DNA from: Bradyrhizobium cajani
GTDB lineage: Bacteria > Pseudomonadota > Alphaproteobacteria > Rhizobiales > Xanthobacteraceae
NCBI RefSeq assembly: GCF_009759665.1
Contig: NZ_WQNE01000054.1
Location: 1 to 38,239, forward strand
DNA length: 38,239 nt
Direction of reading: 5' to 3'
Shown here: positions 25,359 through 34,837 of the stretch, piece by piece
Numbering within the stretch: the stretch's first letter is position 1
Layout: every line of letters starts with the position of its first letter
The notes under the pieces: model-generated
What the model was told of the DNA's origin: nothing
What the model saw: the letters and a program-made list of their open reading frames with translations, nothing else
The model's database searches: none
Made by a program: the position numbers and the translations under genes

Positions 25359-26276
25359 ATGAGCTGGCAACCCTCGAATGATCCCGTGCTCGGCGATCCC
25401 CTGTCCTGCGATGCGCTCGATCTCGTCATCGTGCCGCGCACGCGCGACCTCGGCGACGGCTTCGCGGTGCGCCGCGCGCTGCCGCATGGCAAGCGGCAGA
25501 TGGTCGGTCCCTTCATCTTCTTCGATCATTTCGGACCGGTGCAGTTCGTCTCGGGCAAGGGCATGGACGTGCGGCCGCACCCGCATATCGGGCTCGCCAC
25601 CGTCACCTATCTGTTCGACGGCGCGATCATGCATCGCGACAGCGAGGGCAACGTCCAGGAGATCGCGCCCGGCGCGATGAACTTGATGACGGCCGGGCGC
25701 GGCATCGCCCATTCCGAGCGCACCCCGGACGCGCAGCGCGCATCCGGCCAGAAGATGCTTGGCCTGCAAAGCTGGATCGCGCTGCCGGCCGGTTCGGAAG
25801 AGATCGCGCCGTCGTTCCAGCATTACGCCGCCGGCGACCTGCCGATGATCTCCGAGCGCGATTTTACCGCGCGCGTGATCGCGGGCTCGTCGTTCGGCAT
25901 CGCCTCGCCGGTGTCGATGGTCTCGCCCTGGTTCTACACCGAGGTCACGGCGGCGGAAGGCGCCAGTGTGCCGCTCGACCCCGACCATGAGGAGCGCGCG
26001 ATCTACCTCGTCGACGGCGAGGTCGAGATCGCGAACGAGCGCTATGAGGGGCCGCGGCTCCTGATCTTCCGGCCCGGCGACCGCATCACCGTGAAGGCGC
26101 TCAAGGCGACGCGAATGATGTTTCTCGGCGGCGATGCGCTGGAGGGCCCGCGCCACATCTGGTGGAATTTCGTCTCCTCCAGCAAGGAGCGGATCGAGCA
26201 GGCCAAGCAGGACTGGAAAACCGGCCGCTTCGCCGCGGTTCCGCAGGAACATGAGTTCATTCCGCTGCCGGAATAG
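25359..26276 (+). CDS. Pirin family protein
   Basis: This 305-residue bicupin belongs to the pirin family. The N-terminal cupin has the iron ligands His74 and His76 in VRPHPHIGL, and His118 and Glu120 in AGRGIAHSER, matching the H-x-H...H-x-E set of pirins. The typical HRDSEGN and PGAMNLMTAG motifs are present. Some bacterial pirins are quercetin 2,3-dioxygenases and others regulate metabolic enzymes, so the substrate is open. AAGGAG (25346-25351) is 7 nt before the ATG and decides the start over an in-frame upstream option. A GC hairpin (26291-26298/26309-26316) follows the stop. Confidence 0.93.
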   Translation: MSWQPSNDPVLGDPLSCDALDLVIVPRTRDLGDGFAVRRALPHGKRQMVGPFIFFDHFGPVQFVSGKGMDVRPHPHIGLATVTYLFDGAIMHRDSEGNVQEIAPGAMNLMTAGRGIAHSERTPDAQRASGQKMLGLQSWIALPAGSEEIAPSFQHYAAGDLPMISERDFTARVIAGSSFGIASPVSMVSPWFYTEVTAAEGASVPLDPDHEERAIYLVDGEVEIANERYEGPRLLIFRPGDRITVKALKATRMMFLGGDALEGPRHIWWNFVSSSKERIEQAKQDWKTGRFAAVPQEHEFIPLPE

Positions 26277-26329
26277 GCTAAGCCGGTTTTCCGGCCGCGC
26301 TGTCCGGTGCGGCCGGATGTCCTGTCGTA

Positions 26330-26355
26330 AGGCCAAGTCTTCAGGCCAAGTCTTC
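26330..26355 (+). repeat. Perfect 13-bp tandem duplication in the purC leader
   Basis: AGGCCAAGTCTTC occurs twice head-to-tail (26330-26342 and 26343-26355), ending 12 bp before the purC start codon. The duplication lies where the ribosome-binding region should be, and no good Shine-Dalgarno is visible. It could be a slippage product. Confidence 0.8.
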
Positions 26356-26367
26356 GAAAGTTCTGCG

Positions 26368-27282
<915 letters not shown>

Positions 27283-27305
27283 CCTCCGCGGATTCGGCCA
27301 ACTCC

Positions 27306-27383
27306 GTCATTGCGAGCGCAGCGAAGCAATCCAGGCTGTCTCAGCGGAGGGATTCTGGATTGCTTCGCTGCGCTCGCAATGAC
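27306..27383. repeat. Perfect 29-bp inverted repeat, GTCATTGCGAGC family
   Basis: The arms 27306-27334 (GTCATTGCGAGCGCAGCGAA...ATCCAG) and 27355-27383 are exact inverted copies separated by 20 nt. The ends GTCAT and ATCCAG match those of the GGCCGGG-type repeats elsewhere in the window, although the interior differs. It starts 24 nt after the purC stop codon and may also end that transcript. Nothing else is recognised in the 270-bp spacer. Confidence 0.9.
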
Positions 27384-27552
27384 GCGGAGGGACCGACGCG
27401 TCCCTCTCCCAATCCGGGTTTGTCCCCATCCGCCTGCCGGGTATGATCGGCCGTTCACACGGGACCGCCGCAAGAATTGTCGGATACTTCATAGTTGCAA
27501 GAATCCTGTTGCGCTAGGCTCGCAGTCGTTTACGTCTCGACCAGGGATTTTC

Positions 27553-29787
27553 ATGAGCGAGTGTCACGGGGTGACAGATCCAGCAATTGGCTTCGATCCG
27601 GTCACCGGACTCAATCCGGCTCTCAAGCGCTCGCTGAATGACGTGCTGGGCGGAACGGCCGCGAGTGTCCTGACCGTCACCTTCGGCCTGTCCTATTCGC
27701 TGCTGATCTTTGCCGGGCCACTCTCGCCTTATCTGTCCTACGGAATCGCGGCGACCTTCGTCAGCTCCGCCGTGCTTGCGGCCATCATCGCGCTCGGCAG
27801 CTCCCTGCCCTTCGCGATTGCCGCCCCCGACAGCTCGACCGCCGCGGTGACGGGCATTCTGGCGGCCTCGCTGGTCGAACGCATCGCGGCGGCCGATCCG
27901 TCGACACCGCTGCTCTCGCCGGTCCTGATCACACTCGGCCTGTCGACCGTGCTGACCGGTGTGGTGCTGTGCGGATTGGGGCTGACGCGGATGGGCCGCG
28001 CCATCCGTTACGTACCCTATCCCGTGGTCGGCGGCTTCCTCGGCGCCACCGGGCTCCTGATCGTCATGGGCGCGATCCGGGTGATCACCGATCATCCCGT
28101 GCAGTTCGCCACGCTGTTGCGCCTCGCCGACGGCATCGCGTTGTCGGAGCTGGGCGCGGCCTGCGCCATGGCGCTGGTGCTGTATCTGACCTGGCACCGC
28201 TCGCGCAGCCCGTTCGGATTGCCGATCATCCTGGTCGGCGGCGTGCTGACGGCGCATCTGGCGTTCTGGATCGCGGGCATCCCGCTCAATGAGGCCCGCG
28301 CGCTGGGCTGGACCTTCCAGGCACCGCCGGCGGCGGCCTTCATGGTGCCCTGGCACACCGACGGCTTCGTTCACTATCCCTGGTTCGCGGTGCCGGACCT
28401 CGTCGGCAATCTCGTCGCCGTCATCTTCGTGACGGCCTCCAGCACGCTGTTCAACACCACCGGCATCGAGGTGGCCGTGCATCGCGAGGCCAATCTGGAG
28501 CGCGAGCTGAACATCACCGGCACCGCCAACATCGTGACCGGCGCGCTGGGCGGCTATGCCGGCTGCATCTCGGTCAGCCGCTCGATCCTCAATTTCAGCA
28601 GCGGCGGCCGCGGCCGCCTGTCGGGCCTCACCGTTGCGGCGCTGTCGCTCCTGATGCTCGCGGTTGCACCCGAGCTGCTCGGCTTCATCCCGAAATTCGT
28701 GCTCGGCGGTCTGCTGCTCTATCTCGGCGCCGACCAGCTGCACAAATGGATCATCGAATCACGCAAGCGGCTTTCGAAGCTCGAATATCTCTCGCTGATC
28801 GCCATCATCGCGATCATCGTCGTCTGGGGTTTCGTCCCCGGCATCCTGATCGGCGTGGTCATCGGCTGCGCGACGTTCGCATTCAGCGCGGCACGCGTCG
28901 AATCGATCAAGTACAGCTTCGACGGCTCGGAATATCGGAGCTCGCTCGACCGCTCGCGTGACGACCAGGAGGTGCTGCTCGCCCATGGCGGCAAGATCCA
29001 GGGCCTGAACCTGCAAAGCTATCTGTTCTTCGGCTCCGCCAACCGGCTCTACCAGCATGTCAAGCGGCTGCTCCAGGAGCGGCCGGAATGCCGCTACCTG
29101 CTGTTCGACTTCAAGCTGGTTACCGGCGTCGATTCCTCGGCCGCCTACAGTTTTGCGCAGATCAAGCGCAGCGCGGCCGATCTCGGCGTCGAGCTGATCC
29201 TGGTGCATCTGTCGGCTGCGGCCGAGAAGGTGCTGCGCTCCAGCGATTTCATCGGCGAGGGCGTCACCATCATTCCCGAGCTCGATCATGCGCTGGAATG
29301 GTGCGAGAACGAGATCATCTCGCAGCACCAGGGACTGACCCGGGAAGAAGCCAACCTGCGCGACTGGTTCACGGGGATTCTGGACAGCGAGGACGATGCC
29401 GACGCGCTGATCCACCGCTGCCAGCGCATCGAGGTCGGCGCGGGCGAGGTCATCGTGCAGGCGGGCGATCCCGCCGATTCCATGCACTTCATCCTCGACG
29501 GCCGGGTCGGCATCATGGTCCCCGCCGAGGACGATCGCACCACGCGCGTGCGCAGCCTCGGCCGCTACACCACGATCGGCGAGATGGGCCTCGTCTCGCA
29601 CACCCCGCGCAGCGCGACGATCCAGGCCGAGGTCGACAGCGTGCTCTACGTGCTCAACACGCACCAGTTCGACGCGATCAGGGACGAGGACCCCGCCCTC
29701 AGCCACAAGCTCCTGACGTACTTTGTGTCCGTGATGGCCGAGCGGCTGACATTCGCGAACCGGACGATTGCAGTGCTCAGGAGATAG
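27553..29787 (+). CDS. SulP family anion transporter with STAS and cyclic-nucleotide-binding domains
   Basis: This 744-residue protein has three parts. Residues about 30-440 are the SulP membrane domain, with SLPFAIAAPDSSTAAVTGILAA and VPYPVVGGFLGATGLLIVMGAI. About 474-580 is a STAS domain (LLFDFKLVTGVDSSAAYSFAQI). About 620-744 is a cyclic-nucleotide-binding-like domain (VIVQAGDPADSMHFILDGRVGIMV, then TIGEMGLVSHTPRSATIQAEVDS). The last part has the conserved G-E and R-x-A-T phosphate-binding pattern. SulP proteins carry sulfate, bicarbonate or dicarboxylates; the substrate is unknown here. The fused sensor suggests gating by cAMP or cGMP. AGGGA lies just upstream of the ATG. A much longer frame beginning within the upstream repeat is rejected. 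Confidence 0.92.
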   Translation: MSECHGVTDPAIGFDPVTGLNPALKRSLNDVLGGTAASVLTVTFGLSYSLLIFAGPLSPYLSYGIAATFVSSAVLAAIIALGSSLPFAIAAPDSSTAAVTGILAASLVERIAAADPSTPLLSPVLITLGLSTVLTGVVLCGLGLTRMGRAIRYVPYPVVGGFLGATGLLIVMGAIRVITDHPVQFATLLRLADGIALSELGAACAMALVLYLTWHRSRSPFGLPIILVGGVLTAHLAFWIAGIPLNEARALGWTFQAPPAAAFMVPWHTDGFVHYPWFAVPDLVGNLVAVIFVTASSTLFNTTGIEVAVHREANLERELNITGTANIVTGALGGYAGCISVSRSILNFSSGGRGRLSGLTVAALSLLMLAVAPELLGFIPKFVLGGLLLYLGADQLHKWIIESRKRLSKLEYLSLIAIIAIIVVWGFVPGILIGVVIGCATFAFSAARVESIKYSFDGSEYRSSLDRSRDDQEVLLAHGGKIQGLNLQSYLFFGSANRLYQHVKRLLQERPECRYLLFDFKLVTGVDSSAAYSFAQIKRSAADLGVELILVHLSAAAEKVLRSSDFIGEGVTIIPELDHALEWCENEIISQHQGLTREEANLRDWFTGILDSEDDADALIHRCQRIEVGAGEVIVQAGDPADSMHFILDGRVGIMVPAEDDRTTRVRSLGRYTTIGEMGLVSHTPRSATIQAEVDSVLYVLNTHQFDAIRDEDPALSHKLLTYFVSVMAERLTFANRTIAVLRR

Positions 29788-29788
29788 T

Positions 29789-29861
29789 CCGTAGCCCGCA
29801 TGAGCGCAGCGATATGCGGGACCCGCGGCCCCGGATGTCGCTGCGCTCATCCGGGCTACGG
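29789..29861. repeat. Inverted repeat, CCGTAGCCCG family
   Basis: The arms 29789-29812 (CCGTAGCCCGCATGAGCGCA...) and 29838-29861 match at 23 of 24 positions as inverted copies. The repeat starts immediately after the SulP stop codon (29787), so it will form a strong hairpin at the transcript end. It is a different family from the adjacent GTCAT repeat. Confidence 0.85.
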
Positions 29862-29872
29862 CTCTGAAGGTC

Positions 29873-29957
29873 GTCATGCCCGGGCTTGTCCCGGGCATCC
29901 ACGTTCTTTGCCTCGCGGGAGTAAGCCGTGGATGGCCGGGTCAAGCCCGGCCATGAC
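29873..29957. repeat. Paired inverted hairpin repeat, GTCAT...ATCCACG ends
   Basis: The arms 29873-29903 (GTCATGCCCGGG-CTTGT-CCCGGGCAT...) and 29927-29957 match at 28 of 31 positions. Two of the three differences are at paired stem positions and are compensatory; the third is in the loop. The repeat lies between the convergent SulP and gabD genes. Confidence 0.88.
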
Positions 29958-29977
29958 GGTGTGGAGGCAGCCTGCCC

Positions 29978-31471
29978 CTACACGCCCGCCATCATCACGT
30001 ATTTGATCTCGACATATTCTTCCATGCCGTGATGCGAGCCTTCGCGCCCCAGGCCGCTCTCCTTGACGCCGCCGAAGGGAGCGACTTCCGTGGTGATCAG
30101 GCCGGTGTTAACGCCGACCATGCCGGATTCCAGCGCCTCGGCAACGCGCCAGACGCGGCCGAGATCGCGGGAGTAGAAGTAGGAGGCGAGGCCGAACGGC
30201 GAGGCATTGCACATCGCGATGACATCGGCTTCATCCTTGAAACGGATCACCGGCGCCAGCGGGCCGAACGTTTCCTCCTGCGACACCCGCGAGTCCGGCT
30301 TGACGTCGGCAAGCACCGTGGGCTCGAAGAAGGAACGTCCGAGCTCGCTGCGCTTGCCGCCGGTGACGACCTTGGCGCCGCGCTTGACGGCGTCGGCGAT
30401 GTGGCGCTCGACCTTGTCGACCGCCTTCATGTTGATCAGCGGGCCCTGCGTGACGCCGCTCTCGGTGCCGTCGCCGATCTTCATCGCCGCGACCTTCTTC
30501 GAGAGTTTCTGCACGAACTCGTCGTAGATCCCGTCCTGGGCGTAGAGGCGGTTGGCGCAGACGCAGGTCTGGCCCATGTTGCGGTATTTCGAGACGATGG
30601 CGCCCTCGACCGCGGCGTCGATGTCGGCGTCGTCGAACACCACGAACGGCGCGTTGCCGCCGAGCTCGAGGCCGAGCCGCTTCACGCCGACGGAGGCCTG
30701 CTGGTAGAGGATCTTGCCGACGGCGGTCGAGCCGGTGAAGCCGACGAAGCGCACCGCCGGATGCTCGCACAGCACCTTGCCGATCGGCGGCGCATCGCCG
30801 GTGATGATGTTGAAGACGCCCCTGGGCACGCCGGCCTTTTCCGCGAGCGCTGCGAGCGCGAGCGCCGACAGCGGCGTCTCGTTGGCGGGCTTCAAGACCA
30901 CGGTGCAACCGGCCGCCAGCGCCGGCGAGACTTTGCGCGTGATCATCGAGTTCGGGAAATTCCACGGCGTGATCGCGCCGCAGACGCCGATCGGCTGCTT
31001 GATCGCGAGCAGGCGTGCATCGGGCCGCTGCGTCGGGATGGTCTCGCCATAGACGCGCCGCGCTTCCTCGGCGAAGAACTCGACATAGGCCCCGCCGATA
31101 TCGACCTCACCGAGCGCCTCGCTGAGCGGCTTGCCCTGCTCGGAGGTGAGGATCAGCGCGAGATCCTCGCGGTTGGCGACGATCAGCTCGAACCATTTGC
31201 GCAGGATGTTGGAGCGCTGCTTGGCGGTGAGCTTGGCCCAGGCCGGGAACGCGCGCTCGGCGGCTTCGACCGCCTTGGTGGTGTCGTCCGCACCAAGCTG
31301 CGGAACCTTGGCGAGCTCGACGCCGGTCGCGGGATTGTTCACGGCGAAGACGGGAGAGCCGACCCAGGCGCCGTCGATGTAGCAGGCCTCCTTCAGCAGC
31401 GACGGGTCCTTCAACCGGTCGCGGAGATTGGACGTGGCTTGCGGGGCACGTGCGGCGGCGGTCGGGGTCAT
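29978..31471 (-). CDS. gabD: NAD(P)-dependent succinate-semialdehyde dehydrogenase
   Basis: This 497-residue aldehyde dehydrogenase oxidises succinate semialdehyde to succinate, the last step of GABA breakdown feeding the TCA cycle. The catalytic Glu269 is in LELGGNAPFVVF and the nucleophile Cys303 in GQTCVCANR. The Cys-Val-Cys pair is typical of SSADH. TPWNFPNSMITRK, KPANETPLSALAL and FTGSTAVGK form the cofactor site. The start was set at the ATG at 31471, behind a GAGGAG ribosome-binding site; the frame remains open to 31546 without homology. No gabT is adjacent, so glutarate-semialdehyde or another short-chain semialdehyde could also be the physiological substrate. Confidence 0.93.
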   Translation of the reverse strand: MTPTAAARAPQATSNLRDRLKDPSLLKEACYIDGAWVGSPVFAVNNPATGVELAKVPQLGADDTTKAVEAAERAFPAWAKLTAKQRSNILRKWFELIVANREDLALILTSEQGKPLSEALGEVDIGGAYVEFFAEEARRVYGETIPTQRPDARLLAIKQPIGVCGAITPWNFPNSMITRKVSPALAAGCTVVLKPANETPLSALALAALAEKAGVPRGVFNIITGDAPPIGKVLCEHPAVRFVGFTGSTAVGKILYQQASVGVKRLGLELGGNAPFVVFDDADIDAAVEGAIVSKYRNMGQTCVCANRLYAQDGIYDEFVQKLSKKVAAMKIGDGTESGVTQGPLINMKAVDKVERHIADAVKRGAKVVTGGKRSELGRSFFEPTVLADVKPDSRVSQEETFGPLAPVIRFKDEADVIAMCNASPFGLASYFYSRDLGRVWRVAEALESGMVGVNTGLITTEVAPFGGVKESGLGREGSHHGMEEYVEIKYVMMAGV

Positions 31472-31580
31472 GGCGTCACTCCTCAGGGCGCGATCGGATC
31501 GGCCCGGAATATAGGGACAGACGGCGAGCAATGCACCGTCTCGCAACGCACATCTGCTGGGAGCTAAAGTGGCAGCGGCC

Positions 31581-31901
31581 TCAGGCCGCGCCGCTCATGT
31601 AAGTCTCGCGGCGGCCGATCATGCGCTCGGCGGCGGCCTTGGCATCGGCCTTCGAGGAGGTGGCGCAGGTGCGATACTCGAGATCGGGAACGTCGGAGGT
31701 GTCGCGACGGCCGAACCAGGATTTCGAGCCGACCGGCAATAGCGCCAGCGCCTGCGCCAGATTGTCGACCGCCCCGAACGAATACAGCGCGCCGGTGCCG
31801 GCGACACGGACCTCGTAAATGCCGGGCGAGATCGGCGCCTCGAGATTGTCGCCCCGTCCGGGACGGGGATAGCGCTTCCATTCGCTCCAGGTCGAAATCA
31901 T
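31581..31901 (-). CDS. Small unknown protein, possibly a degenerate GIY-YIG-like fold
   Basis: This is a 106-residue protein. It starts MISTWSEWKRYPRPGRG; the core is SPGIYEVRVAGTGALYSFGAVDNLAQAL, and the C-terminal helix is DAKAAAERMIGRRETYMSG. The GIY...YSFG spacing recalls the GIY-YIG strand-turn-strand, but the second Tyr-Ile-Gly reads Tyr-Ser-Phe-Gly and the catalytic Arg and Glu cannot be assigned with confidence, so nuclease activity is doubtful. The ATG at 31901 is preceded by a G-rich tract (GGGGGAC); the frame extends to 31934. It lies downstream of nothing obvious and reads towards gabD in the same direction, with about 110 bp between them. Confidence 0.65.
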   Translation of the reverse strand: MISTWSEWKRYPRPGRGDNLEAPISPGIYEVRVAGTGALYSFGAVDNLAQALALLPVGSKSWFGRRDTSDVPDLEYRTCATSSKADAKAAAERMIGRRETYMSGAA

Positions 31902-32246
31902 CTGAGGTCCCCCACGGCCGGGTGCCGGCCGCAAAAATTTGCATCAAGTTTTGACGTCAGCGGCCGATTGGGCCGCGTACTGAACGCCGCAACGCACAAA
32001 ATGTTTCAAGTGCTTCCAACACGCGAAACATACCGCCTCGCCCCATCCACGGTCACGGTTCGTCGCGGTCATCCACCGCAGATTGTGACGGAGTGTTGCA
32101 GTTCAGCTGTGTTGTCGTCCTGCGCGAGGCGCGAGCCGTCAAGTCACGACATCGCGACCGACCGCTACATCGATGCGCTTGCTGCGCGGGACGAGCGGGA
32201 GGACAATCGATCACTTCCAACAATAATCAAATCGGAGGAAACGCGT
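31902..32246. other. 345-bp divergent spacer without a gene
   Basis: The spacer separates the small unknown protein (-) from the serine hydrolase (+) and should contain both promoters. I see no dispersed hairpin repeat here, unlike most other spacers of this size in the window, and no promoter close to consensus. The only firm element is CGGAGG at 32233-32238, the ribosome-binding site of the hydrolase gene. Confidence 0.6.
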
Positions 32247-33440
32247 ATGCAAAGCCAAGCCCAGATCGACGAGATCCTGCGCCAGAAGAGCGACGCCAAG
32301 GAGATTCCCGGCGTCGTCGCCATCGCTGCCAGTGGTAACGACGTGCTCTATCACGGCGCGTTCGGCAAGCGCGACCTGTCCAAGCCCGATGCGATGACTG
32401 AGGACAGCGTGTTCTGGATCGCATCGATGACGAAGGCGGTGACATGCGCAGGCGCGATGCAACTGGTGGAGCAGGGCAAGCTGTCGCTGGATGCGCCGAT
32501 CGGCGAAGTGTTGCCCGATCTCGCCAAGCCGCAGGTGCTCGAAGGTTTCGACGCCAATGGCGAGCCAAAGCTGCGGCCTGCGAAGGGAACGATCACGCTG
32601 CGCCACCTCATGACCCACACCGCCGGCTTCTGCTACAACATGTGGAACGGCGACATCGCGACCTATCTGGACAAGACCGGCACGCCGCCGATCACCACCT
32701 GCCAGAACGCGGCGCTGAAAACTCCGATCGCCTCCGAGCCCGGCACACGCTGGGAATACGGCACCAATATCGATTTCGTCGGCAAGGCGGTGGAAGCCGT
32801 CAGCGGCAAGCGGCTTGATGCCTATTTGCGCGACAACATGTTCGCGCCGCTCGGCATGAGCGACACCGCATTCAAGATCACCGACAGCATGCGCAAGCGA
32901 CTGGTCGGCATGCATGCGCGCGGCGAAGACGGCCAGCTCGCATCGATCCCGTTCGAGCTCGAGCAGGAGCCGGAATTCCACATGGGTGGCGGCGGCCTCT
33001 ACTCGACCGCGGGTGACTACATCAAGTTCACCCAGATGATCCTCAACAAGGGCCGCGGCAACGGCAACCAGGTGCTGAAGGCGGAGACGGTCGCGACGAT
33101 GGGGCAGAATCACATCGGCGACCTCAACGTCACCAAGATGATTTCGGTGACGCCGATGTACACCAACGACGTCGATCTCTATCCGGACCAGGCGAAAAAG
33201 TGGGGGCTGAGCTTCCTGATCAACACCGCCAAGACGGCGGAAGGCCGCAGCCCGAACAGCCTCGCCTGGGCCGGCCTCGCCAACACCTACTACTGGATCG
33301 ACCCGTCGCGCGATGTCACCGGCGTGATCCTGATGCAGCTGCTGCCGTTCGCCGACGCCAAATGTTTGGAAGCGTTCGCGGGATTCGAGCGCGGTGTTTA
33401 TGCCGGGCTCGATGCGGGGAGCGGGCAGAGGGCGGCGTGA
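32247..33440 (+). CDS. Cytoplasmic beta-lactamase-fold serine hydrolase / esterase (EstB-like)
   Basis: This is a 397-residue class C beta-lactamase-like hydrolase. The nucleophile motif is ASMTKAV with Ser60 and Lys63. The second motif is WEYGTNIDFVGK with Tyr171, and LRHLMTHTAGFCYNMWNGD and FHMGGGGLYSTAGDYIKFTQMIL are typical of EstB-type carboxylesterases. No signal peptide is seen, unlike the other hydrolase in this window (22363-23790), so this copy is probably cytoplasmic. CGGAGG 8 nt before the ATG fixes the start; a frame open from 31968 is rejected. The physiological ester or amide substrate is unknown. Confidence 0.9.
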   Translation: MQSQAQIDEILRQKSDAKEIPGVVAIAASGNDVLYHGAFGKRDLSKPDAMTEDSVFWIASMTKAVTCAGAMQLVEQGKLSLDAPIGEVLPDLAKPQVLEGFDANGEPKLRPAKGTITLRHLMTHTAGFCYNMWNGDIATYLDKTGTPPITTCQNAALKTPIASEPGTRWEYGTNIDFVGKAVEAVSGKRLDAYLRDNMFAPLGMSDTAFKITDSMRKRLVGMHARGEDGQLASIPFELEQEPEFHMGGGGLYSTAGDYIKFTQMILNKGRGNGNQVLKAETVATMGQNHIGDLNVTKMISVTPMYTNDVDLYPDQAKKWGLSFLINTAKTAEGRSPNSLAWAGLANTYYWIDPSRDVTGVILMQLLPFADAKCLEAFAGFERGVYAGLDAGSGQRAA

Positions 33441-33457
33441 GCACGCTCTCGCCACAC

Positions 33458-33539
33458 GTCATGGCCGGGCTTGTCCCCGCCATCCACGTGCGGCCGCGCA
33501 CGACGAGACGTGGATGCCCGGGTCAAGCCCGGGCATGAC
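33458..33539. repeat. Paired inverted hairpin repeat, GTCAT...ATCCACG ends
   Basis: The arms 33458-33488 (GTCATGGCCGGG-CTTGT...) and 33509-33539 (inverted, GTCATGCCCGGG type) share ends and loop and differ at a few stem positions. The repeat begins 17 nt after the hydrolase stop codon in the convergent spacer before the adenosine kinase-like gene. Confidence 0.88.
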
Positions 33540-33573
33540 GACTGCGTGCTTGACAAGCACCTGCCTCCACATC

Positions 33574-33694
33574 GTCATTGCGAGCCAACGGGTCCGCGCG
33601 AAGCGCGGCCCGATGACAGGCTCCGCGAAGCAATCCAGTCTGTATCCGCGGCGCGTCTCCGGATTGCTTCGTCGCAAGAGCTCCTCGCAATGAC
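33574..33694. repeat. Inverted repeat, GTCATTGCGAGC family, with an expanded left arm
   Basis: The left arm starts GTCATTGCGAGCC at 33574 and ends CGAAGCAATCCAG at 33638. It contains an extra hairpin segment (GGGTCCGCGCGAAGCGCGGCCC) absent from the copy at 27306-27383. The right arm (33659-33694) is GGATTGCTTCGTCGC...CTCGCAATGAC. It lies 35 nt downstream of the previous repeat and 16 nt beyond the kinase stop codon. Confidence 0.8.
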
Positions 33695-33710
33695 GGGGAA
33701 AGCGCGAGTC

Positions 33711-34712
33711 TTACCCCGTCAGCCCGCGCTGCCCGGCGAGCTCCTTCAGCGAGACCTGCGGGCGGGCGCCGATGTGCTGGATCACTTCGGCGGCCGCAAG
33801 CGCGCCGAGCTCGCCGCACTGCTTGTACGGCAGGTTGCGCGCGAGGCCATACAGGAAGCCGGCGGCGAAGAGGTCGCCGGCGCCGGTGGTGTCGACCACC
33901 TGCCTGACCGGGGAGGCCGGCGCGGCGACCGCGTCTTCCGCCGACACCACCATGCACCCCTTCTCGCTGCGGGTGACGATTCCGAGATTGACGTCGTTGC
34001 GCAGCTGCTTGAGCGCGGTGTCGAAATCCGAGGTCATGTACAGCGAGTGCAGCTCTGACTCGTTGGCGAAGACGATGTCGACGGTGCCGTTGCGCATCAG
34101 CGACAGGAACTCGTCGCGATAGCGATCGACGCAGAAGGAATCCGACAGCGTCAACGCCACCCTGCGCTTGGCATCGTGAGCGATCTTGGCCGCCTTGACG
34201 AAAGCGTCCTTGGCGTTCTTGGGATCCCAGAGATAGCCTTCGAGGTAGACGATGCCGGCGCCGGCGATCTCGGCCGGATCAATGTCGGCGGGCGACAGGT
34301 CCTGCGCCGCGCCGAGATAGGTGTTCATGGTACGCTCGCCGTCACCGGTGACCAGGATGTAGGAGCAGCCGGTGGCGGGGCCGTCCTTCGCGGCGGGCGT
34401 GTTGAAGGCAACGCCGGCGGCGCGAATGTCATGCACATAGAGGTTGCCGATCTGGTCGTCCTTGACCTTGCCGACATAGGCGGCGCGCGCGCCCAGGCTG
34501 CCGATGCCGACGATGGTGTTGGCGGCCGAGCCGCCCGAGACCTCCGTCGCCGGGCCCATGTCCTTGTAGATGGCCGCGGCACGCGCCTCGTCGATCAGGG
34601 ACATGCTGCCCTTGGTCATGCCGTGCCTGGCCAAAAAGGCTTCGTCGGTCCTGACCAGCACGTCGAACAGCGCGTTGCCGATGCCGAGAACGTCATATTT
34701 CACGTCAGTCAT
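33711..34712 (-). CDS. PfkB family carbohydrate kinase, adenosine kinase-like
   Basis: This is a 333-residue ribokinase-fold kinase. The N-terminal VLGIGNALFDVLV and SGGSAANTIVGIGSLGARAAYVGKV (PfkB signature 1, about 59-83) bind the nucleoside or sugar. The C-terminal DTTGAGDLFAAGFLYG (274-289) is PfkB signature 2, with catalytic Asp280 and the anion hole. Proteins of this type in alphaproteobacteria are usually labelled adenosine kinase, phosphorylating adenosine to AMP. The exact substrate cannot be proved from sequence alone. It is divergent from murJ over 125 bp. The stop is followed by two dispersed repeats. Confidence 0.88.
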   Translation of the reverse strand: MTDVKYDVLGIGNALFDVLVRTDEAFLARHGMTKGSMSLIDEARAAAIYKDMGPATEVSGGSAANTIVGIGSLGARAAYVGKVKDDQIGNLYVHDIRAAGVAFNTPAAKDGPATGCSYILVTGDGERTMNTYLGAAQDLSPADIDPAEIAGAGIVYLEGYLWDPKNAKDAFVKAAKIAHDAKRRVALTLSDSFCVDRYRDEFLSLMRNGTVDIVFANESELHSLYMTSDFDTALKQLRNDVNLGIVTRSEKGCMVVSAEDAVAAPASPVRQVVDTTGAGDLFAAGFLYGLARNLPYKQCGELGALAAAEVIQHIGARPQVSLKELAGQRGLTG

Positions 34713-34837
34713 TCACCTTGATCCTGTTGCCGGATTGCGATTACCGGGAAAATCCGCTTCCTGTCGCCTGAAATCCGGTTCGCGGCCTATCACGACCGGG
34801 CCTGCGCGAGCAAGCAACGGTATTATTACAGAGAGCC

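Noticed and set aside
27310..27552. N-terminal extension of the SulP transporter
   Set aside because: It would be encoded by the 29-bp inverted repeat and lacks transporter character; ATG at 27553 has a ribosome-binding site.
30029..31567. 512-residue + strand open frame over gabD
   Set aside because: It is the complement of a clear aldehyde dehydrogenase and has shadow-type composition.
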